Positions 52,354-62,128 of a stretch of 64,000 nucleotides of DNA are shown here, one piece after another. The first letter of the stretch is position 1; each line of letters begins with the position of its first letter. Under the pieces are notes generated by a model. The model searched no databases and was not told the DNA's origin. It was given only the letters and a program-made list of their open reading frames with translations. The stretch comes from CAVOJY01 sp963696405 (GTDB lineage Bacteria > Chloroflexota > Limnocylindria > Limnocylindrales > CSP1-4), in the NCBI GenBank assembly GCA_963696405.1, contig CAVOJY010000005.1, forward strand, positions 543,161 through 607,160, written 5' to 3'. The translations under genes were made by a program, and so were the position numbers.

Positions 52354-52638
52354 TCAGCCCTTCTTCGCCGACCAGTACGCGTCGGCCTCGGTCTCGAGCT
52401 TGTCGAGCCGCTCGTAGTAGTCGGGATACTCCTTCAGGTGCGCGAGCGCGATCTTGCCCGTGGTCAGCGGGTCGTCGTTCGTGACGTTCGTCTCGGGGTC
52501 CCGTGCCCCGTGCTCGAGCTCGATGTTCATCCCGGCCGCATAGGACTCCGCGGTGAACGGCGCCTTCGCCCAGTCGATCCCGAACTGCGACCCGATCGCC
52601 CGGGCCTCGTCGACCGTGAACTTCGGCCTGCCTGCCAT
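52354..52638 (-). CDS. DUF5661 small protein
   Basis: 94 residues from ATG 52638 (GGAGGT upstream). FTVDEARAIGSQFGIDWAK, AGMNIELEHGARDPETNVTNDDPLTTGKIALAHLKEYPDYYERLDKLE are the signature of the DUF5661 family. Acidic, soluble and helical; no known reaction. Its 3' end is duplicated at 51197-51265. Confidence 0.85.
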   Translation of the reverse strand: MAGRPKFTVDEARAIGSQFGIDWAKAPFTAESYAAGMNIELEHGARDPETNVTNDDPLTTGKIALAHLKEYPDYYERLDKLETEADAYWSAKKG

Positions 52639-52719
52639 CGTGACACCTCCATCCATCACCGGCGCCTGGCCGCTGCTACCGGGGCTCGAGCTACCGGGTC
52701 TCGAGCTGGCGAACCTCGA

Positions 52720-54473
52720 TTACCGGGGCTCCGGCCGGCGGACCGGCGGTTCGGTTGCCTTTCGCTCGGCGGCATCCATCATAGGGATCTCCACGCCTCG
52801 CTCTCGCGCCACCTCGATCGCACGCTCGTAGCCCGCGTCCACGTGACGCATCACGCCCGTGCCCGGATCGGTCGTGAGCACGCGCTCCAGTCGCCGCGCT
52901 GCCTCCGGTGTGCCGTCCGCCACGACGACCATGCCGGCGTGGATGCTGTAGCCGATCCCCACGCCGCCGCCGTGGTGGAGGCTCACCCAGGTGGCGCCGG
53001 CGGCGGTGTTGAGGAGGGCGTTCAGGAGCGGCCAATCGGCGATGGCGTCCGAGCCGTCGCGCATCCCCTCCGTCTCGCGGTTCGGGCTGGCCACCGATCC
53101 GGCGTCGAGGTGATCACGGCCGATGACGATCGGCGCCTTCAGCTCGCCCGACGCGACCAGCTCGTTGAAGCGGATCCCCGCCTTCGCCCGGTCGCCGTAG
53201 CCGAGCCAGCAGATCCGCGCGGGCAGCCCCTGGAACGGGATCTTCGCCTGGGCCATGCGGATCCAGCGGGCCAGGCTCTCGTCCCCCGGGAACAGCTCGA
53301 GAATGGCGCGGTCGGTCGCGAGGATGTCCTCCGGATCGCCGGAGAGGGCAGCCCACCGGAACGGGCCCTTCCCCTCGCAGAAGAGCGGCCGGATGAACAG
53401 GGGCACGAAGCCCTGGAAGTCGAAGGCGTTCGCCAGCCCGGCGTCCAGCGCCTGCTGGCGGATGTTGTTCCCGTAGTCGAAGGTGACGGCGCCCCCCTGC
53501 TGGAAGGCCAGCATTGCCTGGACGTGCCGGACCACGCTCCGCGTCGCCGCTGCCACGTACGCCTCGGGGTCACGGGCCCGGAGCCCCAGCGCCTCCTCGA
53601 ACGTCATGCCACCCGGGACGTACCCACCGAGCAGGTCGTGGGCGCTCGTCTGGTCGGTGACGACGTCGGGCCGCCAGCCGCGGCGAACCAGTTCCGGCTC
53701 GACGTCGGCGGCGTTCGCCACGAGCGCGACCGACAGCGGCCGCCCCTCCGCCCGGGCCGGTCCACCCGGGCCAGTGCATCGTCCAGGTCGGCGGTCAGCT
53801 CGTCGACGTAGCCCGCCGCGTGGCGCCGCTCGGCCCGTGCCGGGTCCACCTCGACGCAGAGCGCCACGCCCTCGTTCATGGTGATCGCCATGGGCTGCGC
53901 GCCGCCCATGCCGCCGAGGCCGGCGGTGAGCGTCACCCGTCCCCGGAGCGTGCCCCCGAAATGCTGACGGGCGCACTCGCCGAACGTCTCGTACGTGCCC
54001 TGGATGATCCCCTGGGTGGCGATGTAGATCCACGACCCCGCGGTCATCTGGCCGTACATGGTGAGGCCCATCCGCTCCAGCTCGCGGAAGACGTCCCAGG
54101 TGCCCCAGTGGGGAACGAGGTTGGCGTTCGCGATGAGGACGCGGGGGGCGTCGGGGGTGGTGCGGAAGACGCCGACCGGCTTGCCGCTCTGGACGAGGAG
54201 CGTCTCGTCGTTCTCGAGGTCGCGGAGGGCGGTGACGATGGCGTCGAACGCCTCCCAGTTGCGCGCTGCCCGGCCGGTCCCGCCGTAGACGATGAGCTGG
54301 TCCGGGTTTTCCGCCACCTCCGGATCGAGGTTGTTCATGAGCATCCGGAGGGCCGCCTCCTGGAGCCAGCCCTTGCAGGAGATCGTGGTGCCGCGCGGAG
54401 CGCGGACGGGGCGCGGCCCGTGGCCGGGGGTGGCGAGGGGGGCTATCGTCGATGGGGCGAGCGTGTCGGTCAT
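52720..54473 (-). CDS. hutU: Urocanate hydratase HutU (frame break near 53758)
   Basis: ATG 54473 (GGAGG upstream). SCKGWLQEAALRMLMNNLDPEVAENP, YGGTGRAARNWEAFDA, GQMTAGSWIYIATQGIIQGTYETF and AGLGGMGGAQPMA open the NAD-dependent urocanate hydratase. After LARVDR a missing base shifts the frame and the gene continues as SVALVANAADVEPELVRRG, FDYGNNIRQQALDAG, FCEGKGPFRWAALSGDP and GWLPS-like regions to 52720. It converts urocanate to imidazolone propionate in histidine degradation. hutH is encoded divergently 0.9 kb away. Confidence 0.9.
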
Positions 54474-54518
54474 GGCGGGATCCTCCGACACTAGCGTGAC
54501 ATGATCGAGCGCAGCCGG

Positions 54519-54941
54519 CTACTCGTCCCTTGGCGCGCCGGTCAGCTGCGCTCCGGGCGAGACGACGGTGAGACCGGCATCCCGGGCCGCAGCTGCCAGG
54601 CGAGCGTCGTAGGTGACGAATGCCTCCAGGTCGGCGCCCATGTCGAGAGCCGACGCGAGGTGAATCGCGTCGAGCGTGCGGAGCATCGGGCGGCCCAACC
54701 CGGCCGGCCCGATCCACGATCACCGCGTCCACCTCGATGACCGCGACGGACTTCATCGACGATCCCGGCGACCTCCGGATCGGCGTCATAGCGGCGCAGC
54801 AGCGCGCGGCGCACCTCAGCGGAGGCAAGTCGACTGGAGGCGAGCGACCCGGCCGCGTCTGCGTAAGCACGCATGGCCCCCGACTCGGCCTCCTCGACTG
54901 CGATCTTCACCAGGGCCGACGCGTCCAGCGTAGACGGTCAC
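54519..54941 (-). pseudogene. VapC-type PIN toxin with about three frame breaks
   Basis: GTG 54941 overlaps the antitoxin stop (GTGA). The pieces LDASALVKIAVEEAESGAM, SSRLASAEVRRALLRRYDAD, SVAVIEVDAVIVDRAGRV and LRTLDAIHLASALDMGADLEAFVTYDARLA are in three frames with breaks near 54928, 54760 and 54690. Together they give a complete PIN nuclease (Asp, Glu, Asp, Asp). Either inactivated, which would be expected to relax selection on the antitoxin, or sequencing errors. Confidence 0.65.
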
Positions 54942-55240
54942 CGGTCATCTTCTTCGCGCATCTGCAGGAGGATCTCCGTGACCGTGGATCCGGGTCCCAG
55001 TTTCAGGGGTGGCGGCAGGTCCTTGATGCTCATGGTTGCTGGCGTGGCCCGACCCTCGGCGATCATTCGGTCGAGCACGCTCATCGTCGCGGGGGGCTCG
55101 GGGACCAGGCGAGCGACCGGGCGACCGCGCTCGGTCACCTCGAACGACTCGCCCGCCTCGACGCGACGCAGGTAGACCGACAGGTTCTGCCGAAGCTCCC
55201 GCACGCCCACGCGCGCATGCCGCTGCCCGGATTCGCTCAT
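54938..55240 (-). CDS. Phd/YefM-type antitoxin
   Basis: 100 residues from ATG 55240. RVGVRELRQNLSVYLRRVEAGESFEVTERGRPVARLVPEP is the Phd/YefM fold that binds DNA as a dimer. The tail binds the PIN toxin. ATG 55240 overlaps a direct-repeat operator and probably sits at the transcription start (leaderless). Confidence 0.78.
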   Translation of the reverse strand: MSESGQRHARVGVRELRQNLSVYLRRVEAGESFEVTERGRPVARLVPEPPATMSVLDRMIAEGRATPATMSIKDLPPPLKLGPGSTVTEILLQMREEDDR

Positions 55241-55258
55241 GTAGCACAATGTAGCACA
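55240..55258 (-). promoter_or_regulatory. Tandem TGTAGCACA repeats at the antitoxin start
   Basis: TGTAGCACA occurs at 55240-55248 and 55250-55258, a 10-bp period (one helical turn). On the minus strand this places TACATT (-10-like) about 7 bp before the antitoxin ATG. Likely autoregulatory operator. Confidence 0.6.
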
Positions 55259-55403
55259 TTCGGTTGCCAACGGCCGGTGCGGTGCTCCACCCGGTCCGGG
55301 GCCCGGCCGCCACGGCGCGAGGGCCGCCCATCACGGGCTACACTGGCGCGGGCTCGGCGCCATCCGGGCGTCGATGTGCCTCTTCCGGAGGAAGGCTCCT
55401 TCC

Positions 55404-56928
55404 ATGTCCATCATCCTCGACGGTTCCTCGCTGTCCATCGACCGGCTCGTCCGAATCGCCCGGCACGGCGAGGAGGTCTCGCTCGACCCGGCCGCCCTCG
55501 ATCGGATCCGCGTCTGCCGGACCATGCTCGAGGAGAAGCTCGCCGCCCGGGAGGTCATGTACGGGACCAACACCGGCATCGGCGAGTTCTCCGAGATCGT
55601 CCTCTCCGACGAGCAGGTCCGCGAGTTCCAGCGCTACCTCATCTACAACCACGCCGCGGGGATCGGCGACCCGGCGCCCATCGAGGCGGTGCGCGGTGCG
55701 CTGGCGGGCCGCGTCAACGTCCACGCGCACGGCAACTCCGGGTGCCGCCCGGAGATCACGCTCACCCTGGTCGAGATGCTGAACCGGGGCGTCACGCCGG
55801 TGGTCTGCCAGAAGGGCTCGGTGGGCGCCAGCGGCGACCTCGCCCCCATGGCCCAGGCGGCGCTCCTCCTGATGGGCGAGGGCGAGGCCTTCTACATGGG
55901 CGAGCGGCTGCCGGGACGAGAGGCGATGGAACGGGCGGGGATCCAGGTGCCCGGCCTCCAGGCACGCGACGGCCTGGCCTCGATCAACGGCTCCAACCTG
56001 CTCACGGCGATGAGCGCGCTCCAGCTGTACGACATCTCGCGCTGGCTGAAGCAGGCGGAGATCGCCTGTGCCATGACCCTCGAGGCCCTCGTCGCCAACC
56101 TCAAGCCCTACGACACGCGGCTCCACGAGCTCCGCGGGTTCGCCGGGGCGGTCAGCGCAGCGCGGGCCATCATGCGCTGCATCCAGGGCAGCGACCTTGC
56201 CACCGGGAAGATCAAGACGAAGGTGCAGGACGCCTACTCGATGCGCTCGTCGCCCCAGGTCATCGGGGCGGCGCATCGACGCGGTCGAGTGGGCGCGGCG
56301 GCAGGTCGAGATCGAGCTGAACGGGGTGGCCGACAACCCCATCTTCCTGCCGGAGGCCCGGCTCACCCTCACCGGCGCGAACTTCCAGGGGACGCCGGTG
56401 TCGCTGCCGATGGACATGGTCGGGGCGGCGGTGACGATGGTGTGCGTCCTCTCCGAGCGCCGCCTCAACCGGATGACGAACCCGGCCCTCAGCGTGGGCC
56501 TGCCGGCCTTCCTCACCAAGGGCGCGGGCATGTTCTCCGGGATGATGCTCAGCCAGTACACCGCGGACCACCTCATCGTCGAGCAGCGCATCCTGTCGGC
56601 GCCCGCCTCCATCCAGTCCATCCCGGCCGCGGCGGACCAGGAGGACTTCGTGTCGATGGGCATGAACACGGCCATCAAGAACGGCCAGATCCTGGACAAC
56701 GCGTACGGCGTGCTGGGGATCGAGTTCATGGCCGCGGCCCAGGCGCTCGACTTCCGCGACTTCGCGTTCGGGCGGGGGGTGTCGGCCGCGCGCGAGGTCG
56801 TCCGGCGCCACGTTGACCACCTCGATGAGGACCGGCCGCTCTACCCGGACCATGACCGGATGAAGGAACTGGTGCGTTCGGGCGAGATCCTCGACGTGGT
56901 GGAGGCGGTGGTCGGCCCGCTCGACTGA
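55404..56928 (+). CDS. hutH: Histidine/aromatic amino acid ammonia-lyase (HutH-like), frame break near 56271
   Basis: ATG 55404 (GGAGGAAGG). MYGTNTGIGEFSEIVLS, NVHAHGNSGCRPEITLTLVEML and the MIO-forming Ala142-Ser143-Gly144 in GSVGASGDLAPMAQAALLL. One extra base near 56271 after QVIGA; the second frame gives VEWARRQVEIELNGVADNPIF, MDMVGAAVTMVCVLSERR and GMNTAIKNGQILDNAYG. It removes ammonia from histidine (to urocanate) or another aromatic amino acid; the hutU neighbour favours histidine. A TACACT box at 55339-55344 may be its -10. Confidence 0.85.
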
Positions 56929-56934
56929 CGGCTC

Positions 56935-57180
56935 TTGCGCGAGGGGCACGACCGCGACCGGTTGTCCCGACCGCGGGCCCGATCCGGGTCGGAAACGTGC
57001 GGCGGGGGCACGGAACGGGCGAAGCGCCCGGCGCTCGTGAACCGCGGGATGGCGCCGGACCTCAAGCTCCGGGTGAGCCAGCTCGAGCGCGAGAACCGGG
57101 AGCTGCGTCGGGCCAACGAGATCCTGAAAGCGGCCTCGGCTTTCTTCGCGGCGGAGCTCGACCGCCCCGAGACGAGATGA
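56935..57180 (+). pseudogene. IS3-family OrfA remnant (leucine-zipper end only)
   Basis: The C-terminal half, LKLRVSQLERENRELRRANEILKAASAFFAAELDRPE, is the typical OrfA leucine zipper. The N-terminal helix-turn-helix is scrambled. TGA at 57178 overlaps the OrfB ATG (ATGA). Confidence 0.7.
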
Positions 57181-58100
57181 CCCGCTTCATCGACGAGCAC
57201 CGCGCGGTGTTCGGAGTCGAGCCGATCTGCCGGACCCTGGGGATCGCTCCGTCGTCGTACTACGCGTCCAAGGCCCGCACGCCGTCGGTCCGGGAGGTCC
57301 GCGACGCGGAGCTCGCGGCCGCCATCCGGCGCGTCCACGCCGCCAACTTCGGTGTGTACGGGGTGCGCAAGATGTGGGCCGCGCTCACCCGGGAGGGCAT
57401 CGCCGTCGGCCGCGATCGGGTCGCCCGGCTCATGCGCGCCGAGGGCCTCGCCGGTGTCCGCCGGGAGCGCCGCACGACGACCACGCGACCCGGTCCAGCC
57501 CGGCCGTCGGCGGACGACCTGGTCGCTCGGGACTTCGCCGCCCCGGCACCCGACCGGCTGTGGGTCGCCGACATCACGTATGTCCCGCTCGCGCGGGGTG
57601 GCTTCTGCTACACGGCCATGGTCACGGACGTGTTCGCCCGGCGGATCGTCGGCTGGCGGGTGGCCGGGTCGCTCGGCGCGGACCTCGCCCTCGACGCGCT
57701 CGACATGGCGCTCGCAGCTCGGGGCCGCCGGCTGCCGGGCCTCGTCCACCACAGCGACCGCGGCACCCAGTACGTGCGATCCGCTACACCGAGCGCCTCG
57801 CTGACGCGGGAGCCGCCACCTCGGTCGGTGCATGGGGCGACAGCTTCGACAACGCCCTCGCCGAGACGGTGAACGCCCTCTACAAGGCCGAGCTCATCTT
57901 CCGGCGCACGTGGAGCACGATCAGCGAGGTCGAGCGCAGCACGGCCGCCTGGGTGGGCTGGTGGAACACCACCCGCCTCCACGGAGCCTGCGGCGACATC
58001 CCGCCGGCCGAGTTCGAGGCGGCCTACTATCGCGCCAGGACGGCCTCGTCCGAGGCTGCCTGAACTCTGCAACCGAGTCTCCACGAAACCCAGGGCGAAC
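56940..58100 (+). mobile_element. IS3-family insertion sequence, 5' damaged
   Basis: OrfA remnant plus OrfB. The right end after OrfB (58064-58100) has the AACCGAGTCTCCACGAAACC-like end typical of this family. A matching left inverted repeat is not visible, so the element lost its 5' end when it inserted or later. It lies just downstream of hutH. Confidence 0.65.
57177..58063 (+). pseudogene. IS3-family transposase OrfB (DDE), frame break near 57777
   Basis: ATG 57177. HTH-like start HRAVFGVEPICRTLGIAPSSYY, VYGVRKMWAALTREGIAVGRDRVARLM, then the catalytic Asp (LWVADITYVP), second Asp (HHSDRGTQYV) and Glu (ALAETVNALYKAELI). One base is missing between QYV and IRYTERLADAGA, restored in the next frame to 58063. 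Otherwise complete rve domain. Confidence 0.75.
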
Positions 58101-58284
58101 CAGTCGTGATGGTGCGCGACGCGCATGGGCACGACGCGGGCTGCCCGGAGGTGGTCGCGGTGGTGCGCGTGCCGCAAACGGCAGCTGCCGGGAGTGCCAG
58201 CCACGGGGAGCGCCGGGTCGGGAACTCGGCTCCCGGCTGCGGCCCAGAACGCCGGGCAGGTGGAGGCGTCGCGGCCTGGACGGT

Positions 58285-60027
58285 CTACGGACGGAGCGTG
58301 GCCGGCGCCTGCTCGTCCGCCGAGCCCGAGCCCGAGCCCGAGCCCACGACGGCGACCAGGCGGACGCGGTGCCAGCCGGTCGCGCCGGCGGGCGCGGGGG
58401 GCGTTTCGCGACCGTCCTGGACGGCGCCGGTTCCGTCCGCTGCCCGAACGATCACCTCGAAGGCCCCCTCTGCCGGAGGCGGCATCTCGACCCTCCAGCG
58501 CACCCACGTCAGCGGGCCGAGCGGAGGCTGCGACGCGTCTTCCAACTCCGCGGCCTGCCACGGACCGGACTCGCCACCGGTGGTGACTTCGACCCGGCCG
58601 ATTCCCCGGTCGCCCGCGTAGGCGACGCCGTAGATCGTGAGCGGCGTCCCGGCCGACACGGCGGCCTGGTCGGTCGGGAAGTCGATGCGCGACATCGTCT
58701 TCACGAACGCTTCGTCGTCCCAGCCGCGCTGCTCCCAGTAGCCCGGCTGATCGGCCTCCGCAACCACGATCCGATGCAGCCATTTGGGCTGCTTCATGCC
58801 GAACCGGTCGCCGACCAGCAGTCGAGCGGGGTAGCCGTGCTCCGACGGGAGCGGGCTCCCGCCCATGCCGTGGGCCACCCAGGTGTCGGGGTGCAGGGCG
58901 ACCTCGATGGGAAGCGACTCGGTGTAGCCATCGAGGGCCTCGAACAGCACCCACCGGCCGGCCGGCTGGATCCCCGCCGGCCGGAGGAGATCGGCGAGCC
59001 GCACGCCCGTCCAGCGCTGGTTCCCGATGAGGTCGTCGCCCGCGACGATGTCCGTGCTGATGCACTCGATGGTGCGGGAATCCTCGAGCGCGGGAAGGGC
59101 CAGCAGTTGATCCAGGCCGTACGACGCGGGCCGGTCCACGAGACCAGCAATCTCGAGCTGCCAGGACGCGCCCTCGACCCCCGGCGCCCCGATCTTCACG
59201 CCGGCGAGGGGAACCGAAACGCTCTTGCTGACGCTGAAGAACTCATCGACGGGGGTGAGCGCCGGCGTGGGGCCGTAGCCGCCCGGCGCGAAGCTGGCCC
59301 GCACGACCGCGGCTCTCTTCTGGGCAGCGCCGAGCACCTGCGTGGCGACGACGCCGAGCGATGCGATGATCGAGATCGAGCCCAGCGCCACGAGGCCTCG
59401 CGCCAGGAACGTACGTCGGGGCATGCCGGAAGCCGCCGCGTCTTCGGCCACGGTGGGTGCCTCGGCCTGATGCAACCACGACTCGCGAAGCCCGCCGAGG
59501 ACCAGGCCGTAGCCGATCGCCGCCGCGGCAAGCGGCAGGTGGAGGGCCCAGGGGTCGGATCGGAGTGCCGACCCGAACAGGCCGGCGCCGAGCAGGGGCA
59601 GCGCCAACGCTTCGGCCACGAGGAACGAGACCGCCGCTCCCGCCACCACCACGGCCACGATCCCCGCTCTCCAGGTGACCCGCAGGATCAGCCCACCGGC
59701 GGCCGCCAGCAGGGCAAGCGTCCCGAGCGCCACGCCGCCGTAGACGAGCCCTTTGGCCAGGGAACCGAATGCCTGGATGCCCGCCTCGAAGGCGTCGAGC
59801 GGTAGGAAACGCGTGACGCCGTCCGCGATGGCGTCAAGGAACCCGGGCCGACCGGTCAGCTGGTGGGCAAGGACGAGGATGGCAAGAGCAACACCCGAGG
59901 CCAGCAGCCCGGCAGCCAGGAGCCGGGCCCGGACGGCCATCGGGCGATCCGGAGGCATGCCCGGACCTGGATCCCGGGGTGGCGAAGAGGGCTGGGGCTG
60001 GAGCGACACGGCCGGCCAGTGTGCCAC
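58285..60027 (-). CDS. Sulfite-oxidase-like molybdopterin oxidoreductase with N-terminal membrane domain
   Basis: 580 residues from GTG 60027 (ATG 59958 is a possible alternative). About four helices (~30-190), then a Mo-binding domain: TIECISTDIVAGDDLIGNQRWTGVRLADLL with the Mo-ligating Cys, LPIEVALHPDTWVAHGMGGSPLPSEHGYPARLLVGDRFG and WLHRIVVAEADQPGYWEQRGW, and a C-terminal Mo-co dimerisation beta domain (GVAYAGDRGIGRVEVTTGGESGPW). It ends in a short GSGSGSGS tail. Probably a membrane-bound enzyme that oxidises sulfite or reduces an oxidised residue. Substrate not assigned. Confidence 0.85.
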   Translation of the reverse strand: MAHWPAVSLQPQPSSPPRDPGPGMPPDRPMAVRARLLAAGLLASGVALAILVLAHQLTGRPGFLDAIADGVTRFLPLDAFEAGIQAFGSLAKGLVYGGVALGTLALLAAAGGLILRVTWRAGIVAVVVAGAAVSFLVAEALALPLLGAGLFGSALRSDPWALHLPLAAAAIGYGLVLGGLRESWLHQAEAPTVAEDAAASGMPRRTFLARGLVALGSISIIASLGVVATQVLGAAQKRAAVVRASFAPGGYGPTPALTPVDEFFSVSKSVSVPLAGVKIGAPGVEGASWQLEIAGLVDRPASYGLDQLLALPALEDSRTIECISTDIVAGDDLIGNQRWTGVRLADLLRPAGIQPAGRWVLFEALDGYTESLPIEVALHPDTWVAHGMGGSPLPSEHGYPARLLVGDRFGMKQPKWLHRIVVAEADQPGYWEQRGWDDEAFVKTMSRIDFPTDQAAVSAGTPLTIYGVAYAGDRGIGRVEVTTGGESGPWQAAELEDASQPPLGPLTWVRWRVEMPPPAEGAFEVIVRAADGTGAVQDGRETPPAPAGATGWHRVRLVAVVGSGSGSGSADEQAPATLRP

Positions 60028-60155
60028 ATCCGTGCGACAAACCCTTGACAGCCGCCTCGTCCGCGCATGCCTTCATCAATCCGTATACTTATGCGGCCCA
60101 TTTGGACCCCGCGCGAGCATCCCGTGTGCCGCGCCCGTTCAGCAGGAGGCCAGAG

Positions 60156-61247
60156 ATGACCCCCGTGAAAGCAACGGGACCAGCCCGGAACCCCATGACC
60201 GCGCAGGGCCACCACCACCGGCTCGCGGTCGTTGTCGTCCTCGCCGTCGCCGCTGTGCTCTTCGCCGCATGCAGCTCGGCGGCCACCACGGCGCCGACGG
60301 CGGCACCCACCGCCGCACCCACCGCGGCCCCGCCCTCACTCGATGCGACCCCTGAGCCCGGCACCTTCCAGATGGGCATCGAGCCCTGGCTGGGCTACGG
60401 CCCCTGGAGGGTCGCCGAGGCGAACGGCCTCTTCGCGGAGAACGGCGTCGACGCGAAGATCACGAACTTCACGACCGACGACGAGATCAACGCCGCCCTC
60501 GCCTCCGGGCAGCTGGACGGCGCGAACATCGCCACCCACACCGCGCTGCGGCTGGCCGCCGCGGGGCTCCCAATCAAGATCGTCCTGCTCCTCGACCAGT
60601 CGAACGAGGCCGACGCGATCCTCGCCGGCCCCTCGATCACATCCATCGCGGACCTCAAGGGCAAGAAGGTCGCCTACGAGGAGGGCACCACCTCCGACAT
60701 CCTGCTCCGCTACGCCCTCTCGGAGAACGGCATGACCATCGACGACATCGAGAAGGTGCCCATGGCAGCGGCCGACGCCGGCGCGGCGGTCATCGCGGGC
60801 CGGGTCGATGCCGCCGTGACGTACGAGCCGTACCTGACCGTCGCCCTGCAGCAGGATCCCAAGTTCAAGCTCCTCTACACGGCTAAGGAGAAGCCGGGCA
60901 TCGTGGGCGACGTCTTTGTCGTCCGTGACCAGGTGCTCAAGGAGAAGCCCGGCCAGATCCAGGCGCTGCTCGCCGCCTGGGACGATGCGGTGGCGGCATA
61001 CAACGCCGACAAGCCCGGCTCCCAGGCCATCATCGAGAAGTCGGTGGAGGCCGAGGCAGGGTCCCTCAAGACCGCATTCGACGGCGTCCTCCTCTATAGC
61101 CTCGCCGAGGCGAAGCAGCTCCTCAACGGCGACTACCTCCAGACCCTCGCCGACGTCAAGAAGATCGCGCAGGACGCAGGCATCATGAAGGGCGACGTCG
61201 ATGAGAAGGCCATGGTGGTCACCGACTTCGTCAACGCCGCCCCTTAG
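60156..61247 (+). CDS. ABC transporter substrate-binding lipoprotein (NitT/TauT/SsuA family)
   Basis: 363 residues from ATG 60156 (GGAGG). Lipobox LFAAC, a Thr/Pro/Ala spacer, then the type 2 binding fold: GIEPWLGYGPWRVAEANGLF, GQLDGANIATHTALRLAAAGLPIKIVLLLDQSNEADAIL, LKGKKVAYEEGTTSDILLRYAL and GRVDAAVTYEPYLTVAL. It captures an anionic or small nitrogen/sulfur compound outside the membrane and delivers it to the permease encoded next. The promoter may use TATACT (60084-60089), which lacks a -35 match. Confidence 0.9.
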   Translation: MTPVKATGPARNPMTAQGHHHRLAVVVVLAVAAVLFAACSSAATTAPTAAPTAAPTAAPPSLDATPEPGTFQMGIEPWLGYGPWRVAEANGLFAENGVDAKITNFTTDDEINAALASGQLDGANIATHTALRLAAAGLPIKIVLLLDQSNEADAILAGPSITSIADLKGKKVAYEEGTTSDILLRYALSENGMTIDDIEKVPMAAADAGAAVIAGRVDAAVTYEPYLTVALQQDPKFKLLYTAKEKPGIVGDVFVVRDQVLKEKPGQIQALLAAWDDAVAAYNADKPGSQAIIEKSVEAEAGSLKTAFDGVLLYSLAEAKQLLNGDYLQTLADVKKIAQDAGIMKGDVDEKAMVVTDFVNAAP

Positions 61248-61281
61248 CCGGGGAACGTCACCTGAGCCCCGGGCGGTCCCG

Positions 61282-62104
61282 GTGAGCGAACCGGCGACTC
61301 CGCGTCGGGCTGCCCGCCGTCACCCAGCGCTCCGCATCGGGGGCGACATCTCCGTCCGCCTCTACGTCACAGCGGCAGCATTGACGCTCATCGGGCTGCT
61401 CGTGGCGTGGTGGCTGGTCGCGGCGGCGGGGATCGCCCCCAAGCTCTTCCTCCCGAGTCCGGCCATCGTCGCCGGGCGCCTGGGCGAGCTGGCCGCCGAC
61501 GGGACGCTGTGGGAGGACATCGCCGTGTCCTTCTATCGGATCCTCGTGGGCTTCACCATCGCCAGCGTGCTCGCCATCCCCCTCGGGGTGCTCATCGGAA
61601 CGTATCGGCTGGCGGAGGCGGTCCTGGAGCCGCTGGTCGATTTCGTTCGCTACATGCCGGTGGTGGGTTTCATCCCGCTGACGATCATCTGGATCGGCAT
61701 CGACGACTCGCAGAAGTTCGCCATCGTCTTCATCGGCACCTTCTTCCAGCAGGTGCTGCTCGTCATGGACAACGTGAAGCGCGTGCCCCACGAGCTCGTG
61801 GACGTGGGCCGCACCCTCGGGATGCGCGATCGCGTCCCTCCTGACCCGCATCATCGTCCCGTCGGCCGCCCCCGCCATCTGGGACACCATGCGGATCTCG
61901 CTCGGCTGGGCGTGGACGTGGATCGTGCTCGCCGAGCTCGTCGCCGCCACCTCGGGCCTGGGCTACCGGATCACCGTGTCGCAGCGCTACTTCCAGACCG
62001 AGACGATCATCGGGTACCTCGTCGTGCTCGGCATCCTGGGCCTCATCACCGACCAGGTCATGAAGTTCGTCGGGCGGGCCGCCTTCCGGTGGAGCGAGCG
62101 ATGA
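61282..62104 (+). CDS. ABC transporter permease (NitT/TauT family), frame break near 61831
   Basis: GTG 61282. About six helices with KLFLPSPAIVAGRLGELA, YMPVVGFIPLTIIWIG and the NBD-contacting EAA-like loop DVGRTLGMRDR. One base is missing after MRDR; the frame then continues LLTRIIVPSAAPAIWDTMRISLGWAWTWIVLAELVAA and ends FRWSER at 62104. Spacing to the next gene is 24 bp. Confidence 0.85.
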
Positions 62105-62128
62105 GGGCCGGCCGATGAGAGCGGATCG

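Noticed and set aside
60045..60089. TTGACA / TATACT promoter for the substrate-binding protein gene
   Set aside because: The spacing between the boxes is 33 bp, too long for sigma-70; TATACT alone may still act as -10.
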